Assembly: GCA_951213105.1 (NCBI GenBank)
Contig: OX578155.1
Coordinates: 29,280,857-29,344,856 of the forward strand
DNA length: 64,000 nt
Direction of reading: 5' to 3'
Source: Amaurobius ferox
Lineage: Eukaryota; Arthropoda; Arachnida; Araneae; Amaurobiidae
The notes beneath the pieces are model-generated. The model was not told the DNA's origin. It did not search any database and was given only the letters and a program-made list of their open reading frames with translations. Position numbers and translations under genes: made by a program. Shown one piece after another: positions 1-11,635 of this stretch (position 1 is the stretch's first letter; each line of letters opens with the position of its first letter).

Positions 1-13
1 GAGATGGATCATA

Positions 14-1830
14 ATTCGACTTATTTAGCAACAAAGTAAGAAGCATTTAAATACTTATAACAATATAAATATGTAAATACTTATAATAATATAAATATGT
101 AAATACTCATAATAATATAAATATTTGTATTACTTTTCGGGATTTGTATATTGTGACACCGTTGATTTTCATCGCGTATTCAGCTGGTATATAACTATAT
201 ATACTAATTGCCGCCTAGTGTACAGCTGTATGTCAGTTTTCAGGTACTTTCTCAATAGATAGAAACTTGTAATTTGGTACACGGGTCAATCCTTCAATAA
301 AACCCTCTGGAAAAATTAAATGTTTCAAAAATGTTTATTAGAATGTGAGTGTGTGTGAGTGGGGGGGGGGGGGGGCTCCATATCAAAATTTTCATAAGAC
401 AAAATGATAGAAAAACATATTTCGCGATGTGGAGATTTCAAATCCGGTGTATAGGTGGATGGCTTAAAATGAAAAAGTGTATAATTTTAGTTTTCTAATA
501 TTTGCTATTTTAGAGGTGCTTCATACCAAAATGTTCGATGTGATTAAAGGATGAGAAATTCCTTCTTTTAAGTGAAATAGAGACTTGTAATTTAGTATAA
601 GGGTCGATTAAATCCTCGGAAAAAAAATAAATGTTCTCTAAATGTTCATTAGAGGAGCAGGGGGTGGGGGAGGGAAGTGTTCCATACTAACATGTTCGAA
701 TGGGAAATAATAGAAAAACATGTTTTGTGATGAGATCGAGACTTTGAAGTTGATGTATGGAAAGATAATTTGTAAGTGTACAATTTCAGTTTTCCAATAT
801 TTGCTACTTTAGGGGTGCCTCATACCGAAATATTTAATTTGATGAAAGAACGAGAAACGCTTTTTTTTAAAGTGAGATAGAGTCTTGCAATTTTGTATAC
901 GGGTTAATTGTTCGATATAACTCCCAGCAACAATCAATTATTTTTACAAAATGTTCATTAAAGGGTAAGGGGATGCTCTACACCAAAACGTTCGATAAAG
1001 TTAAATGATTGAAAAACATACTTCATGGTAAGATAGAGGATTTTTTATTTAATGTAAGGATAGATAGATAGTTCGAAAGGAAGGAAGTATACAATTTCAG
1101 TTTTCCATTATTCGCTACTTTAGGAGTTCCTTATACCAAAACGCTCAATTGCCGAAAAATTGAGAAACGACTTCTTTCGAGTAAGTTCGAAACTTGAAAT
1201 TTTATGTACTCGTCGAGTTCGATAAAACTTGCGCAAAAAAACGGACCAAAATAAACGTTCCAAAACGTTTGCAATGTGAAAGGAATGATAGCCATTTGAA
1301 ATTAGATGTACGGATCGTTCGATAAAACCTCTAGTAAAAATTAAATTTTTCAAAAAAGTTTAAATCAACAGGTGCTCCACCCCAAAACGTTCGAAATGTG
1401 AAATGATAGTAAAATGTACTTACCGATGAGATAGAGACTTCAAAATTGGTGCAAGAATAGATAGTCCGATAGGCAACAAGGGTACAATTTTAGTTTTCCA
1501 ATATTTGCTACTTAGGTACCGCACACCAAAAATGTTCTATTTTCCAAATATATAAAAACACCTTTAAGTGCGATAAAAATGTAGCATCGGGTGCAGTGGT
1601 TAATATTTAAGAAAGCATTGAAGATAGAAACAAGTAAGAATGACGTGAAATTTAGTACAAATAAGATAGTTTGATAAAGCTGACAAGACATTCCATTATT
1701 CTAATAATTTAGCAACATAATAAGAATTATTTAAATTCTCACAGTTATATAACTATGTATATTACTGTTCGGGATATATTTATTGTGATACCGTTGACTT
1801 TCAACGGGGATACGGCTAGTATTCACAATT
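14..1830. repeat. Degenerate tandem repeat, unit about 300 bp
   Basis: A module of about 300-390 bp recurs at least four times between about 235 and 1560. Landmarks are a phrase on the pattern CAGTTTTCCAATATTTGCTA (near 489, 787, 1096 and 1489) and repeated gatagagacttg-like phrases. The array is bracketed by two diverged copies of another segment (about 14-190 and 1688-1822) containing tattgtga(c/t)accgttga. Copies differ by many substitutions and indels. Short reading frames here are not conserved between units. Confidence 0.6.
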
Positions 1831-1913
1831 ACCAGAATTTTGAAAAAAATAATACGTTTTTACGTGCCTTTCATCTACAAGAAAAGAGTTAACCTAGAAA
1901 AATGCTTTATCGC

Positions 1914-1921
1914 CTTATATT
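1914..1921. repeat. Left 8-bp target-site duplication of hAT element
   Basis: CTTATATT lies immediately before CAGTGGCGG and is repeated exactly at 3959-3966. Eight base pairs is the duplication length of the hAT superfamily. Confidence 0.85.
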
Positions 1922-2254
1922 CAGTGGCGGATTTCAGGAGGGGCGATCGAGGTGATCGCCCCCCCCCCCCCCAAACGCCTGACGAACGTCTTCGTTTTAT
2001 CAAATAAATTATAAAATTAAAAAATATATATATCATTAGGGAGATACTTTGGGCTTGCTCTCCCTCCTCCTCAGTTTATCCACGAAATCTCGCCCCCATA
2101 ATGAAAGTCAAAAGTCTGCTCCTGGATGTCTTATATTTACAAGATTTAGTACCATCGACTCTTTAAGCGAAAATCAACACGGACGAAGAGTCAGTCACTC
2201 CTCCCATCTTGGACAGAGCTAAGCAAGAAGTATCACAGAATAGCCGAACTGGGA

Positions 2255-2626
2255 GTGGAAGAAATGAACAGTACACTTCAAGTTGAGGTGATTGACTGGA
2301 GAACCAAATGGATGCGAGAAAATACCGATACGGGCAAAGTACCCAAGTCTGCTTTTGAAGCACTACAGAACTGTGATCCTGCAGTGTACCATGTGATCCA
2401 CGTGTTGCTGAAATTTCTTGTAGCATTACCGATTACTGTAGCAACCGCCGAAGGTAGCTTCTCAGCACTAAAACGATTGAAGACATGGCTTCGAAACACA
2501 ATTAGAGAAGATCGGCTAGTGGGATTGGCTTTGTTGCATGTGCATTATGATATCGCAATTTCACCAGTAACAATTTTAGATCGATTTGCTAAAGAAAAAG
2601 AAAGAAGACTTGAGTTGATATTATAA
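2255..2626 (+). pseudogene. hAT transposase, C-terminal dimerisation domain (truncated)
   Basis: This 123-codon frame begins with GTG, so the start is only the edge of the open frame. Residues about 58-97 contain LPITVATAEGSFSALKRLKT followed by a WLR...RLVGLALLHVH stretch. This is the conserved C-terminal hAT block, in which the E of AExSFS corresponds to the last acidic catalytic residue of hAT transposases. The N-terminal zinc finger and the first two catalytic aspartates are missing, as a full hAT transposase is usually over 500 residues. It lies in the sense orientation inside the element bounded by the TIRs at 1922 and 3958, so it is the remnant of that element's own transposase. It is not expected to be active. 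It resembles the hAT branch seen in ZMYM- and THAP-type domesticated proteins, but nothing indicates domestication here. Confidence 0.8.
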
Positions 2627-2737
2627 TGATGATTCTTCCTGGGAGGTGCCAGGGTTTTTGCGATGGACTCCGTAAGGCTGTTAAGGATAATGATCGACAA
2701 TAAGCTGAATTGGCAATTACATTTGAATAGTGTTATA

Positions 2738-3311
2738 GGTACTACTTCTGACAAAAATTATGGAATCACTTCCATGTTATTTCAATGGGATACGACGTTC
2801 AATACCCTACAACTTTTGATGCACGAATACCCTGAAAAACCCTTTTTGAGCGAAATTGAAGAACTTTAAATGCTTAACAAAACAAAAAATAATTTTAAAA
2901 TTTTGCATTTTTCATTATTTAATAATTCACGATCAAAAAATGGGAAAAAAGCTAGAGATTGAAAGAAAAAGCTCGTAAAAACTAATTTGGAATAATAAAT
3001 TTGATCATGGAAAATCATTAAGATATAGCTCCTCATATTTATATGATTAAATTTATTATTCTAAATTAGTTTTTACGAGTTTTTTCTTTCAGCCTACAGC
3101 TAGCTCTTTTCCCATTTTTTGGTTGTGAATTATTAAATAATGAAAAGTGCAAAATTTTTAAAACATTTTTTATTTTGTTAAGTTTTTAAAGTTCTTCAAT
3201 TTCGCTCAAAAAGGGTTTTTTGGGGCATCAAAAATTGTAGAGCATTGAACTTCGTATCCCATTGAAATAACATGGAAGTGATTCCTTAATTTTTGCCAGG
3301 GGTAGTAAACT
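2738..3311. repeat. Long imperfect palindrome (foldback) inside hAT element
   Basis: The left arm (about 2738-3013) and right arm (about 3045-3311) are inverted copies. For example, the stretch GGAATCACTTCCATG at about 2762 reappears inverted near 3270-3285. A short AT-rich loop separates the arms. The arms differ by scattered substitutions and small indels. No coding potential is evident. Confidence 0.75.
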
Positions 3312-3958
3312 CGATCAAACCATTGGTCTTTTCTTTTGATGTTTTTGCATAATGTTTTTGCGTGATGTTTTTCGCGTAAAAATTTATGGATTCCTGTGCA
3401 GCTAAAAATGTAAAAAAATGTAAAAATGTAAATCAATGTTCAGTGCTTATTAATGCCTATATTAACTGCATTTACTCATGTTCATCCTCCTTTTCTACCA
3501 CAATCTAAGAAATAAAATTTATTTGTATTGTATCGTATGATAACCATATTTAGTGAATAGAATATAAATGTGTGTTTATTTAGTAAATATTCAGTATTAA
3601 TCTTCTCACATGGAAATCCCTTACTTGTGTATACTTTTGTGTAAACTTAATGCAGAATATAATTTAGTTTCCTGTTTCGACTTCAACAATAAGTTTGTTT
3701 CCTTATATAGTCACGTAATTTTTTTTCTTCCAATCTTCATTGTTTTGCTTTGGTCTTAAAAAAATGATAGACCGTATTTTATAAGCTGCAAAGAACTTAC
3801 TGTAAACTTCCGAATTTGCTCTAGTTATTTCAAAAATGTCAAATATCCGTATATAGGAAGCCGTTAAGAAAATCGTAAGTGAACAAACCTCCGAAAACAT
3901 TTCGATCTACAAAAGCGCCCCCCCCCCCCCCCAAACAAGAGGCCAAAATCCGCCACTG

Positions 3959-3966
3959 CTTATATT
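3959..3966. repeat. Right 8-bp target-site duplication of hAT element
   Basis: Exact second copy of CTTATATT, directly after the right TIR end CCGCCACTG. Confidence 0.85.
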
Positions 3967-4599
3967 GCAGGTGTTCACGTAATCAACAGTGTATATCAAC
4001 AATGTATCAACAGTGTATATCAGTGTAATCAACAATATATGCGAGTTTTGGGCGGTTACAGGGCCACCCATGCAAATTGTGGACGCACTTCCATATTTGA
4101 TTTCCTCCTCTTTGTGAATTTTTTCTGTTTTCTACTCCCTAAAAAAATATTGGGGGGGGGGGGGGGGGGGGTCCGGGCCCTTCAGGAACCTGGGGCTCCT
4201 ACTCGAGTGGTGTCTATTCCGCCTATGAGTGGTTCTGAAGCCATGAAGTTACTATTAAATTTGGTAGTTTTCATTTCTACTTGAGGGTCCTTTACGCTCC
4301 TGATACACTACTGATTTCTTTCCCAAGTTAATTACATTTACCTTCTCTTATTCCCGTAGAAAAAAAAAATAGTGTTTTACAGAATATTAATCAATTCGAG
4401 ATTCTGAAAAATCTTTAGTTATTTATTATCAGATAATTTTTATAACTATTATGCATACATATTATTCATTATATAATTATTTATATAAATATTTATTATA
4501 TATGCACAATTTCGCAAACAGTATAGAGATATTTTATATCATCATAATTTGCTTTGAATCGATAATTACTTTTGATGCTTCCTGTGTCATCGTCCTACC
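3967..4599. other. Unassigned AT-rich DNA with one long G-run
   Basis: I see no gene here. A G-run of about 19 bases lies at about 4153-4171. Nearby text (CCGCCTATGAG near 4220) could be a remnant of another TE terminus but cannot be paired with a second end. Confidence 0.4.
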
Positions 4600-5064
4600 A
4601 TTATGTAATTTTTCCTGACTCAGTGAAATTAATGAATAGGTCCTCTCTCGACTTCCTTTGGCTCCACCTTGTTTCTTTTGTCACTGAAACAAAAACTAGA
4701 ACTTCCATTGTCTGGACGCATAATTGGCAGGTCTATGACTTCAGTAAGTGACAACAGATGGCGCTCGTTCGGAAAATTTATATAATTTGCCTTTCATCTG
4801 TGAGTTAACTGAACTCCCCAGAGGTGGCGTTACGGTCGATGTTTCGTCACATTATGTTGTTTTCTCTCAATTCTCATCAGATGACAGTGAAAGCGAGTGA
4901 AAGTTCCATGTAAAAGAGAGTGGGAAAACAGACAGCATATTATTCTACTTGCAGAACAGCTGATTTTCTCCCCTTTGTTTTGCCTTTAGGTGGATTAAAA
5001 TTTAGGATTTATTGTTCTTCGCTTATTTCTATCTCGAAGATTGAAATTCAGTGCAGTTTAAGTG
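4600..5064 (+). other. Candidate promoter and non-coding first exon
   Basis: This stretch is less AT-rich and less repetitive than its surroundings and ends in a good splice-donor match, AGTG|GTAAGT, with the GT at 5065-5066. No long reading frame runs through it, so if transcribed it would be a 5' untranslated exon. It contains two GGCGC/GGCGTTAC phrases (near 4757 and 4826) set in ATGGCGC/GTGGCG contexts. No TATA box can be placed with confidence. It could equally be an old unrecognised repeat. The donor is seen directly; the exon is inferred. Confidence 0.3.
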
Positions 5065-5749
5065 GTAAGTCCTGAATATTTTAATATTTTGAGATCGATG
5101 GATTTGTTTGAAGAAGAGAAAGGAGTGAGATCAATTTTTGGAGAGTTTTCTTTTTTATTATTATTTACAAAAGTGATGTGCTGATTGCAAGTATTATCAG
5201 CCACTAATGGGGGAAACTTAGAAACATTTTAAAGATGTTTTAAGTTGGAATAATTATCCAACATTATCATTTTTTGAGGGTCTTCGATCGATCAATTTCT
5301 AAATTTTAAAATGTGACATTTTTAAATTATAAAAAGTAATATTTTAATTGCTTTTTATTTACTATACGAGAATGAAAATTATTTACTACATATATGAAAA
5401 CGAATACTATATTGCATTTTATATACTATAAAAGAATGGATGTCATTGATTATACAAACGAATATTATTTATTTTAAAAGAGTGAACTATAAAAACAAAT
5501 ATCTTTTTCCATATTATTATTTTCTATAGTATGGCATAAAATTGCCATAAAATATGAAATTCAAACACTAATTGAAGTGTCGAATTTTATGTTCATTGTT
5601 AAGTAAATGTTTATTCTTTTAAGTTTATATGGCAGCTGGAGAATATTAATTATGTATATTAATTTAAATACTCGGAATCTTTTAAGTAATTTTAGTTTTA
5701 TTGTCTGTTTACCCCTTTGAAATAAAATTAAAGAATAAAAAGAAAGATC

Positions 5750-7440
5750 GTAATTCATATTAATTATTGAATTATAACTATTTAAAATGTGTTATAATTT
5801 ATTGAAATAAACTAATTTTTAATTGAGTGAACATTATAATAATAAAATTTCCATCTTATTCATCCAATTCACATTATTAGTGACTAATAACTCTAATTCA
5901 AATGTGTTATAATATATTGAGAATGAGAGTAAATGAATTTCTAATTAAAGGAACATTATAATAATAAAACTTCCATTTTTTTCTATTTGAATGTACTAAC
6001 TCATAAAACATCGTAATTCATCTTAATATAGAGAGCCGTATACTGGAGCTCTATGTTGCGTAGGACGTCATATACTGGAAACGAAACTGGATTTGACTTA
6101 TTTTTAATTTATTTACAACAGTGGATATTATAATACCTCCTTTTGTGTTAGGCTATGCAGACAATGGTTGAGTGTTGTCTTTTATTATAGATAGATATCA
6201 CATGAATAAACCGGTTTTTTTAATTACTTACGGGCAGAATGCCTTCGGGTCTCACTGTATTAGTAGTGACTTTATTTCAAATTCATTATAATTTATTGAA
6301 AATAGAATAATTAATTTCTACTTGATGAAACATTATATCTTATCCCATTTAAATGGACTACACAATACTGCTTATAGAAACATCGTAATTCATATTATTA
6401 GTAACTTAAAACTCTATTTCAAATGTGTTAATTTATTGAAAGTAAACCAATTGATGGAATATTATAATGATAAACTTCCATTTTATTCTATTTAAATGAA
6501 TCTCATTTGTTTAAATATTCTATTTAAATGAATCTAATTTTGAAATGAAACATTTAAATGATTCTATTTTAAGAACACAGTCGTGCTCATAAAAGCATCG
6601 TATTTCATATTATTAGTGACTTATAACTCTATTTCAAGTATGTTAATTTATGGAAAGTAAACAAATTGATGGGATATTAAAATGATAAACTTCCATCTTA
6701 TTATATTTAAATAAATCTTATTCGTTTAAATATTATTATGTTTAAATAAATCTAAATTCTAATGAATCATTTAAATAATTCTATTTTAAGAACACAATCG
6801 TGCTCATAAAAGCATCGTATTCCATATTATTAATGACTTATAAATCTATTTCAAGTGTGTTAATTTATTGAAAGTAAACCAATTGATGGAATATTAAAAT
6901 GATAAACTTTCATCTTATTCTATTTAAATGAATCTCATTTGTTTAAATATTATTCTATTTAAATGAATCTAAATTCTAATGAATCATTTTAATGATTATA
7001 TTTTAAGAATACAATCGTGTTCATAAAAACATCGTATTTCATATTATTAGTGACTTATAACTATTTCAAGTACGTTAATTTATGGAAAGTAAACAAATTG
7101 ATGGGATATTAAAATGATAAACTTCCATCTTATTCTATTTAAATGAGCTACACAATCGTGCTCATAAAAACATTGTAATTCACCTTATTAGTGACTTATA
7201 ACTCTATTTCAAATGCGTGAATTTATTGAAAGTAAACCAATTTCTAATTAATGGAATATTATAATAATAAACTTCCATCTTATTCTATTTGAATCGTGCT
7301 CATAAAATCATTGTAATTCTCATTAACTTTACTTCAAATGCGCTATAATTAATTTAAAATAAACGAACTTCAAATTGGTGGAATATAAAGATGATAAAAC
7401 TTTATTTTTAAATAAACTACGTGATCGTGCAGTTCAGATT
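5750..7440. repeat. AT-rich degenerate tandem array, units about 140-220 bp
   Basis: A module recurs that contains GTGCTCATAAAA, then CATCGTATTTCATATTATTA, then GTGACTTATAACTCTATTTC, then AAACTTCCATCTTATTCTAT. The CATCGTA landmark occurs near 6593, 6807 and 7029, with related CATTGTAATT landmarks near 7168 and 7307. More diverged units reach back to about 5760. This is satellite-like DNA with no coding signal. Confidence 0.65.
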
Positions 7441-8235
7441 TATGACATTTAAATATTTATTTCAAAGAACCAATTTAATTTATACTGTGAATGCCATATT
7501 TAGGTGGTGAAAATGAAATTGAACAAGAAGATGTTGCGAGATTAAAAAGATATTTTTGAGTGAATAATACTTAATATTTTGAAATATATTACTTAAATAT
7601 TAAAATACACAGTATTTTTAAATATTTATTTTAGTATTTAAGTATTATTCACTCTGAAACACAATTAATATAAAATCACTAGTATGTATACAAAGTAGAG
7701 ATCTACACAGGATAAAATGTCAGATTTTTACCCGGCTCTGCTGCCCAATAGTACTAGTACTCGAGCCCGGTCTGCCCCGAAGACTCTCGAGTCTCGACCC
7801 GGTTTGGTCCGAAATTATACTTATCTAAATATGTCTAAAACGTGTTGTGCAACTTTTAATAAGATTAGTTGCACAGCATTAATTTTTAATAAGATTGTGC
7901 AAAGGGAATTATCTTATTAATGTTTAATAAGATTGTTCAAAGCAATAAGATTAATATTGGTTTGTTAAACATTTACGGTTACATAACCGAAATCAACATA
8001 ATAATTGCATGTAATGTTAAAATCCTTAAATTTTCTAAAATTTAAAGATCTAATTAATATAATTTTTTCAAATATTGTATACGACCGGCATGACTCGATG
8101 TTTTAAACACTAAGCCCAAGCCCGATCTGGCCCAAAACTTTATTAGAGAAATCAAATCGACCCCGCCCACTAGCAGGGCTTAAGTTCGTGAACGACCAAA
8201 GAATTTGAACCCTGCTGGATTGTAGGACTAAATAT
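7441..8235. other. Unassigned AT-rich DNA
   Basis: Two locally GC-richer patches (about 7725-7812 and 8085-8175) carry similar words (CCCGGTCTG, CCCGATCTGG) but no convincing repeat structure. Between them are short direct repeats built on TTTAATAAGATT. No gene is recognised. Confidence 0.35.
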
Positions 8236-8562
8236 ATCGGTCTTGTAAAGAACCTTTGCTGTCCCAGCCGGAAATCGAACAGCGAATCTTCTTACTGTCC
8301 TGCCGGCGCTTTACTGTTATAGCACGTAACTGCAAGCTCTTATTGCCAAGTGGACTCTGCATTCTCCACCCTCTAATGTCAGATTGGCATGCAACTGACA
8401 ATCTGACTAACCGCCTCCTGCTATTTTTACCTCAGGTTAGCCTCCTGATGTAATTTTTACCCTCCTGGTTAGGTTCCTGCGTGGTTTTTATCCTCTTGAT
8501 TTAAAATCGGCCCTCCATATTCCAGAGTGCACTGAATCCGTGCTAGTCGTAATAGGGTCACA
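8236..8562 (-). mobile_element. tRNA-derived SINE family S2, diverged copy
   Basis: The same unit recurs at 14636-15033. Shared phrases include GCAAGCTCTTAT, AAGTGGACTCTGCATTCTCC and ATCCTCTTRA. On the minus strand a tRNA-like segment (about 8325-8257) ends in a degraded B box (GTTCGATTTCCGG). The region upstream of the tRNA-like part is also shared, so the copy is either permuted or a dimer fragment. Confidence 0.55.
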
Positions 8563-8563
8563 T

Positions 8564-8767
8564 TCAGACCGCTGACATCCAATTAAGATTATCGAAAGCT
8601 CTTTGTATATCTAAAGTAGTAAGTGCTACATGATGTAATGGTCTAAGGTCCTCAATAGTGAGTAAACGCTTATGAGCAGCGTCTTCACAACTGTGAAGCT
8701 CGCGAAACCCAAATTGCAAGGGATGGAGTGTATCTTCAGTTTTTAACCAAAAGTTAAATCTATTAAT
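8564..8767 (-). pseudogene. Non-LTR retrotransposon RT fragment (motif A part)
   Basis: Minus-strand translation gives a WLKTEDTLHPLQFGFRE segment followed by HSCEDAAHK and then LTTLDIQRAFDNLNW. These match the region before RT motif A (QxGFRxxxSxxDA) and motif A itself (DxxxAFD) of non-LTR reverse transcriptases, with an R1/LOA-like flavour. The fragment ends abruptly where family A copy A1 begins (8774). The preceding part of the same RT resumes on the other side of A1 at 9531. No downstream YxDD motif C is present, so this is a dead piece. Confidence 0.7.
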
Positions 8768-8773
8768 AAAAAA

Positions 8774-9527
8774 TCTGATGTGGGCAGCACATGAATTTCC
8801 CTGTACACTTATGTTCACATTCTCTTTATTTCAATTACATTTAATTCACTTTTAATTCAATTTTCGATCTCATTTGATAACTGGTCTGCTTTTCAAAGGT
8901 GGCGTAGAGAAAATACGAAAAATCTAAAATATCTCGAGAACGGCTAGTCCTAGTGTAATAGGGTTGGTCTTATTCTTTTCTTCGTTAAAAATTACGTATT
9001 AAACAAACATTTCATGGATATATTTGAGCATACGTAGCTTTTTAGTTTAGATTTTGACAATTTTTGCGGGCCATTTTGCAAAAAAAGGCAGGTTATTTTT
9101 TTTCGAATCGTACCAAAATCTAATCAGCACCAGGGTGACCCATAAGTGACTCATCTACTGAATTTTGTGAAATTCGGTCCGTTAGTTTTTCAGCTAGAGT
9201 GGATACAAACTTTTGCGGGCCATTTTGCAAAAAAAAAAAGCGGGTTCTTTTATCCCGAATGGTACCCAAAACTAATCAGCATCAGACTCGCCCATAAGTG
9301 ACTTACCTACCAAAATTTGTGAAATTCGGTTGATTAGTTTTTTAGTTAGAGTGGATACAAAATCTGCACAGACAGACAGACCGACACACACACAGACGTC
9401 ACGCTAAAAATGGTTGTTTTGTATTCTAGAGGTCTCGAAACGTGTAGATCCGTCGAAAACTCGAGTTGCGATTTTCGGCATGATTCCAATACTTTCCCTA
9501 TACATTACCATGTATTGCAGGGAAAGT
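8774..9527 (+). mobile_element. Family A HINE-like element, copy A1
   Basis: Starts TCTGATGTGGGCAGCACATG and ends TTGCAGGGAAAGT. Contains two internal copies of the 165-bp block (GCGGGCCATTTTGC... to TTAGAGTGGATAC), a (CA/CAGA) tract (about 9368-9397) and the terminal hairpin (9491-9527). It splits an RT reading frame into 8564-8767 and 9531-9944. Confidence 0.8.
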
Positions 9528-9530
9528 AAA

Positions 9531-9944
9531 AATTTTTCTATGATTTTGCCAAGAGTAGGAAGGAGACAAATAGGCCTAAAGGAAGATAAATTAGAAGAGT
9601 CCCTACCAGGTTTTAAAAGAAAAATAATTTTTTGCATTTCTAAGGCAGGGCCGAAAAGTAACAAAATTTGAAGCATTAGGTTTTAAAAAGAAATTTAGAT
9701 TATATTTATAAAGATCTTTCCAAATTTTGAAATCTAAATTATTGAGCCCAGAAGCTTTTCCATTGTTAAAGACTGAAGACAACTCAGAATGAGAGAGGAC
9801 CCCCCCAACCCACCATCAGGAATTGAATGAAAACGAAAAGAGTGAAAATTGGGATCATCATTAATGCAATGGTTTAAAAGACGGGTCATTTTTTTCGGAG
9901 TAACTAAGGTTAAGGTTGTCCTGAAATTGGATGTTGATACTTTT
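9531..9944 (-). pseudogene. Non-LTR retrotransposon RT fragment (RT N-terminal part)
   Basis: Minus-strand translation shows, in order with frame changes, SVFNNGKASGLNNLDFKIWK (the usual LKNGKAPGxDxIxxE region) and then LLKPGRDSSNLSSFRPICLL with PTLGKIIEKF, the conserved start of the RT fingers (KPGKDxxxxSSYRPISLL). It is the upstream continuation of the fragment at 8564-8767, interrupted by A1. Its 5' side is cut by family C copy C1 at about 9948. Several frameshifts make it non-functional. The clade is probably R1/I-like, but the fragment is too short for certainty. Confidence 0.7.
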
Positions 9945-9947
9945 AGT

Positions 9948-11243
9948 AACACTTTACAACAAAGTTGAAAAGTGCTTATGACTTTGTTCATGTCTGTCTG
10001 TCTGTCTGTCCGTTAGCACGATAACTGCCGTAAAAATGACTTAATCAAAATGAAATTTTAGTATGTTGTTCAGACGGTCTGTAGGACCTATGGGAATATA
10101 AATGAATAATATCACCCAATTAGTTTTGGATTGAACCCGGGTTGAAGCAATGAAATACATTGAGCCCTATGGGACCTAATTTTTCAAACATTTTTTAAGC
10201 GGATTTCAAATTCACAAATTGCTTCGAAAATTTTAGGTAATATTCAAATTGTTTCATGAAATATATAAAAAAAATTCAGCGAAATATATTCAGTAGTTTT
10301 TTAAATAAAAATTAAAATAATAATAACACCTCTTATATGAAGCGATCATGTGACCATGATATGAAAAGATCACGTGACCCACTTCAAAATGATATATAGC
10401 ATCCATCTTGTCTCAAAATCGTGATTTTTAAAGTTCTTTTTAATTCATATTGAGTGTTGTATCCGTCCTAAAACCACTCTATTTTTGCTTAAATTCTGTG
10501 CATCTACATACTGAAACAGTGCAATTACAATATATTTGAGTTTAAATGCTCATCCAAATTTGATTATTTCTACAACGAAGCCTATTTTTCACCTATGTAA
10601 AATGTAAACAGCTAAATATGTAAAATGAGTTGTATTAGAATTGCTGTATTTCTTTAACACAAAATCCTTTATTTCATGGAGTCTGCGTAGCTGATATGAA
10701 TGCAATATTCATTGATTTTACAAAGAGAAGGACGATTTTTTTCGATGAAGTTTTACGCATAGAGTTTAATTACTTGTAGCTCCATGGTCTTTATTTTTAA
10801 ATAAAATAAATTATTATAGTATTGTGATAAATGCCATGAATGGGAAATTATTTACGAATGAAATGCTGCTTTTATAGAGAGAGCCAGGCGTGTTATTTTT
10901 TCTATAACGTCATTTGAATGAATTTCAGTTGTTTTCGATGAAGTTTTCAAATATAATAAATTATTGTAGTATTATGATAATTCTAAAATTATTACCGAGG
11001 AATGTATCACATTTTAGAGATATTTAAACCAGGCAATTTATATTTCAATGCCATCATTTGAATGAAGTTCATTTTTTACGATGAAGTTTTAAGTTTTCAA
11101 ATATAATAAATTAATGTAGTATTGTGATGCGTTTTAAAATATTACCAAGGAATGTATTGCATTTTAGACATGTTTAAATAAAATTGCATTGAAGTTGGAA
11201 AGTGTTTCATAATCAATGCTTTAAGCATGATTGATCTTTCTTG
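9948..11243 (-). mobile_element. Family C HINE-like element, copy C1
   Basis: Oriented so that the microsatellite is 3'. The 3' hairpin is at 9948-9975 (AACACTTTACAAC / GTTGAAAAGTG), next to a (GTCT)n tract at 9990-10011. The 5' end at 11243 starts CAAGAAAGATCAATCATGCT with an ATCAAT...ATTGAT mini-hairpin. It is the inverted near full-length counterpart of C2 (24986-26295). No open frame is conserved between the copies. Confidence 0.75.
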
Positions 11244-11324
11244 TTCTTGATAAGTTTTTTAAAAACAAATTTGGAGTGAGTGCCGAATTTTGAATTACAA
11301 TTATTGCAGATCATCAATTGTTAT

Positions 11325-11604
11325 ATTTTTAGACCTAAATAAAAGTTCGTTTAGCGGGATGGTAGACCTTGGGTGCCTCCTGAGTGCAGGAGGTATCCTT
11401 TTCTGGCCGTGCAGCTACTGTAAACCCACTATGTGAGTCGCACGGTCTGGGGTCTTCAGACCACCGACATCTTTGCACTAACCTACAGGGTTGATTTGCT
11501 GGGGCGCCATTGTAAGGAATCATGCTACCCCAACCGATAATCGAACCACCGATCTTCGTATTGGCCAGCCGACGCTCTACCATTAAGCTACTGGGACAGA
11601 ATTG
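11325..11604 (-). mobile_element. tRNA-derived SINE family S2
   Basis: Minus strand: the tRNA-like head from about 11600 carries an A-box-like TAGCTTAATGGTAGAGC and a B-box-like GGTTCGATTATC. The body contains AACAAATCAACCCTG...GGTTAGTGCAAAGATGTCGG, and the 3' part ends near GAACTTTTATTTAGGTC. The same 3' part occurs at 15668-15797. Pol III type-2 promoter elements are visible but diverged. Confidence 0.7.
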
Positions 11605-11635
11605 CAAGCGCATATTATTGAAGAGGATTCTGCAG

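Larger units (their letters stand above)
1922..3958 (+). mobile_element. hAT DNA transposon with both ends and TSD
   Basis: The element runs from CAGTGGCGGATTT to its inverted complement AAATCCGCCACTG and is flanked by identical octamers CTTATATT. Both ends also carry a C-run (about 1959-1972 and 3917-3932). It holds a reading frame for the C-terminal hAT dimerisation region (2255-2626) and, 3' of it, a long palindrome (2738-3311). At about 2.0 kb with only the transposase C-terminus, this is an internally deleted, non-autonomous copy. The TIR and TSD are direct observations; the superfamily assignment rests on them plus the protein. Confidence 0.85.

Noticed and set aside
11500..11600. Functional tRNA genes at SINE heads (also 13672, 45080-45157, 45180-45260 and 55765)
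   Set aside because: A and B boxes are present, but anticodon stems do not pair well and each is joined to a SINE body, so they are SINE heads rather than tRNA genes.
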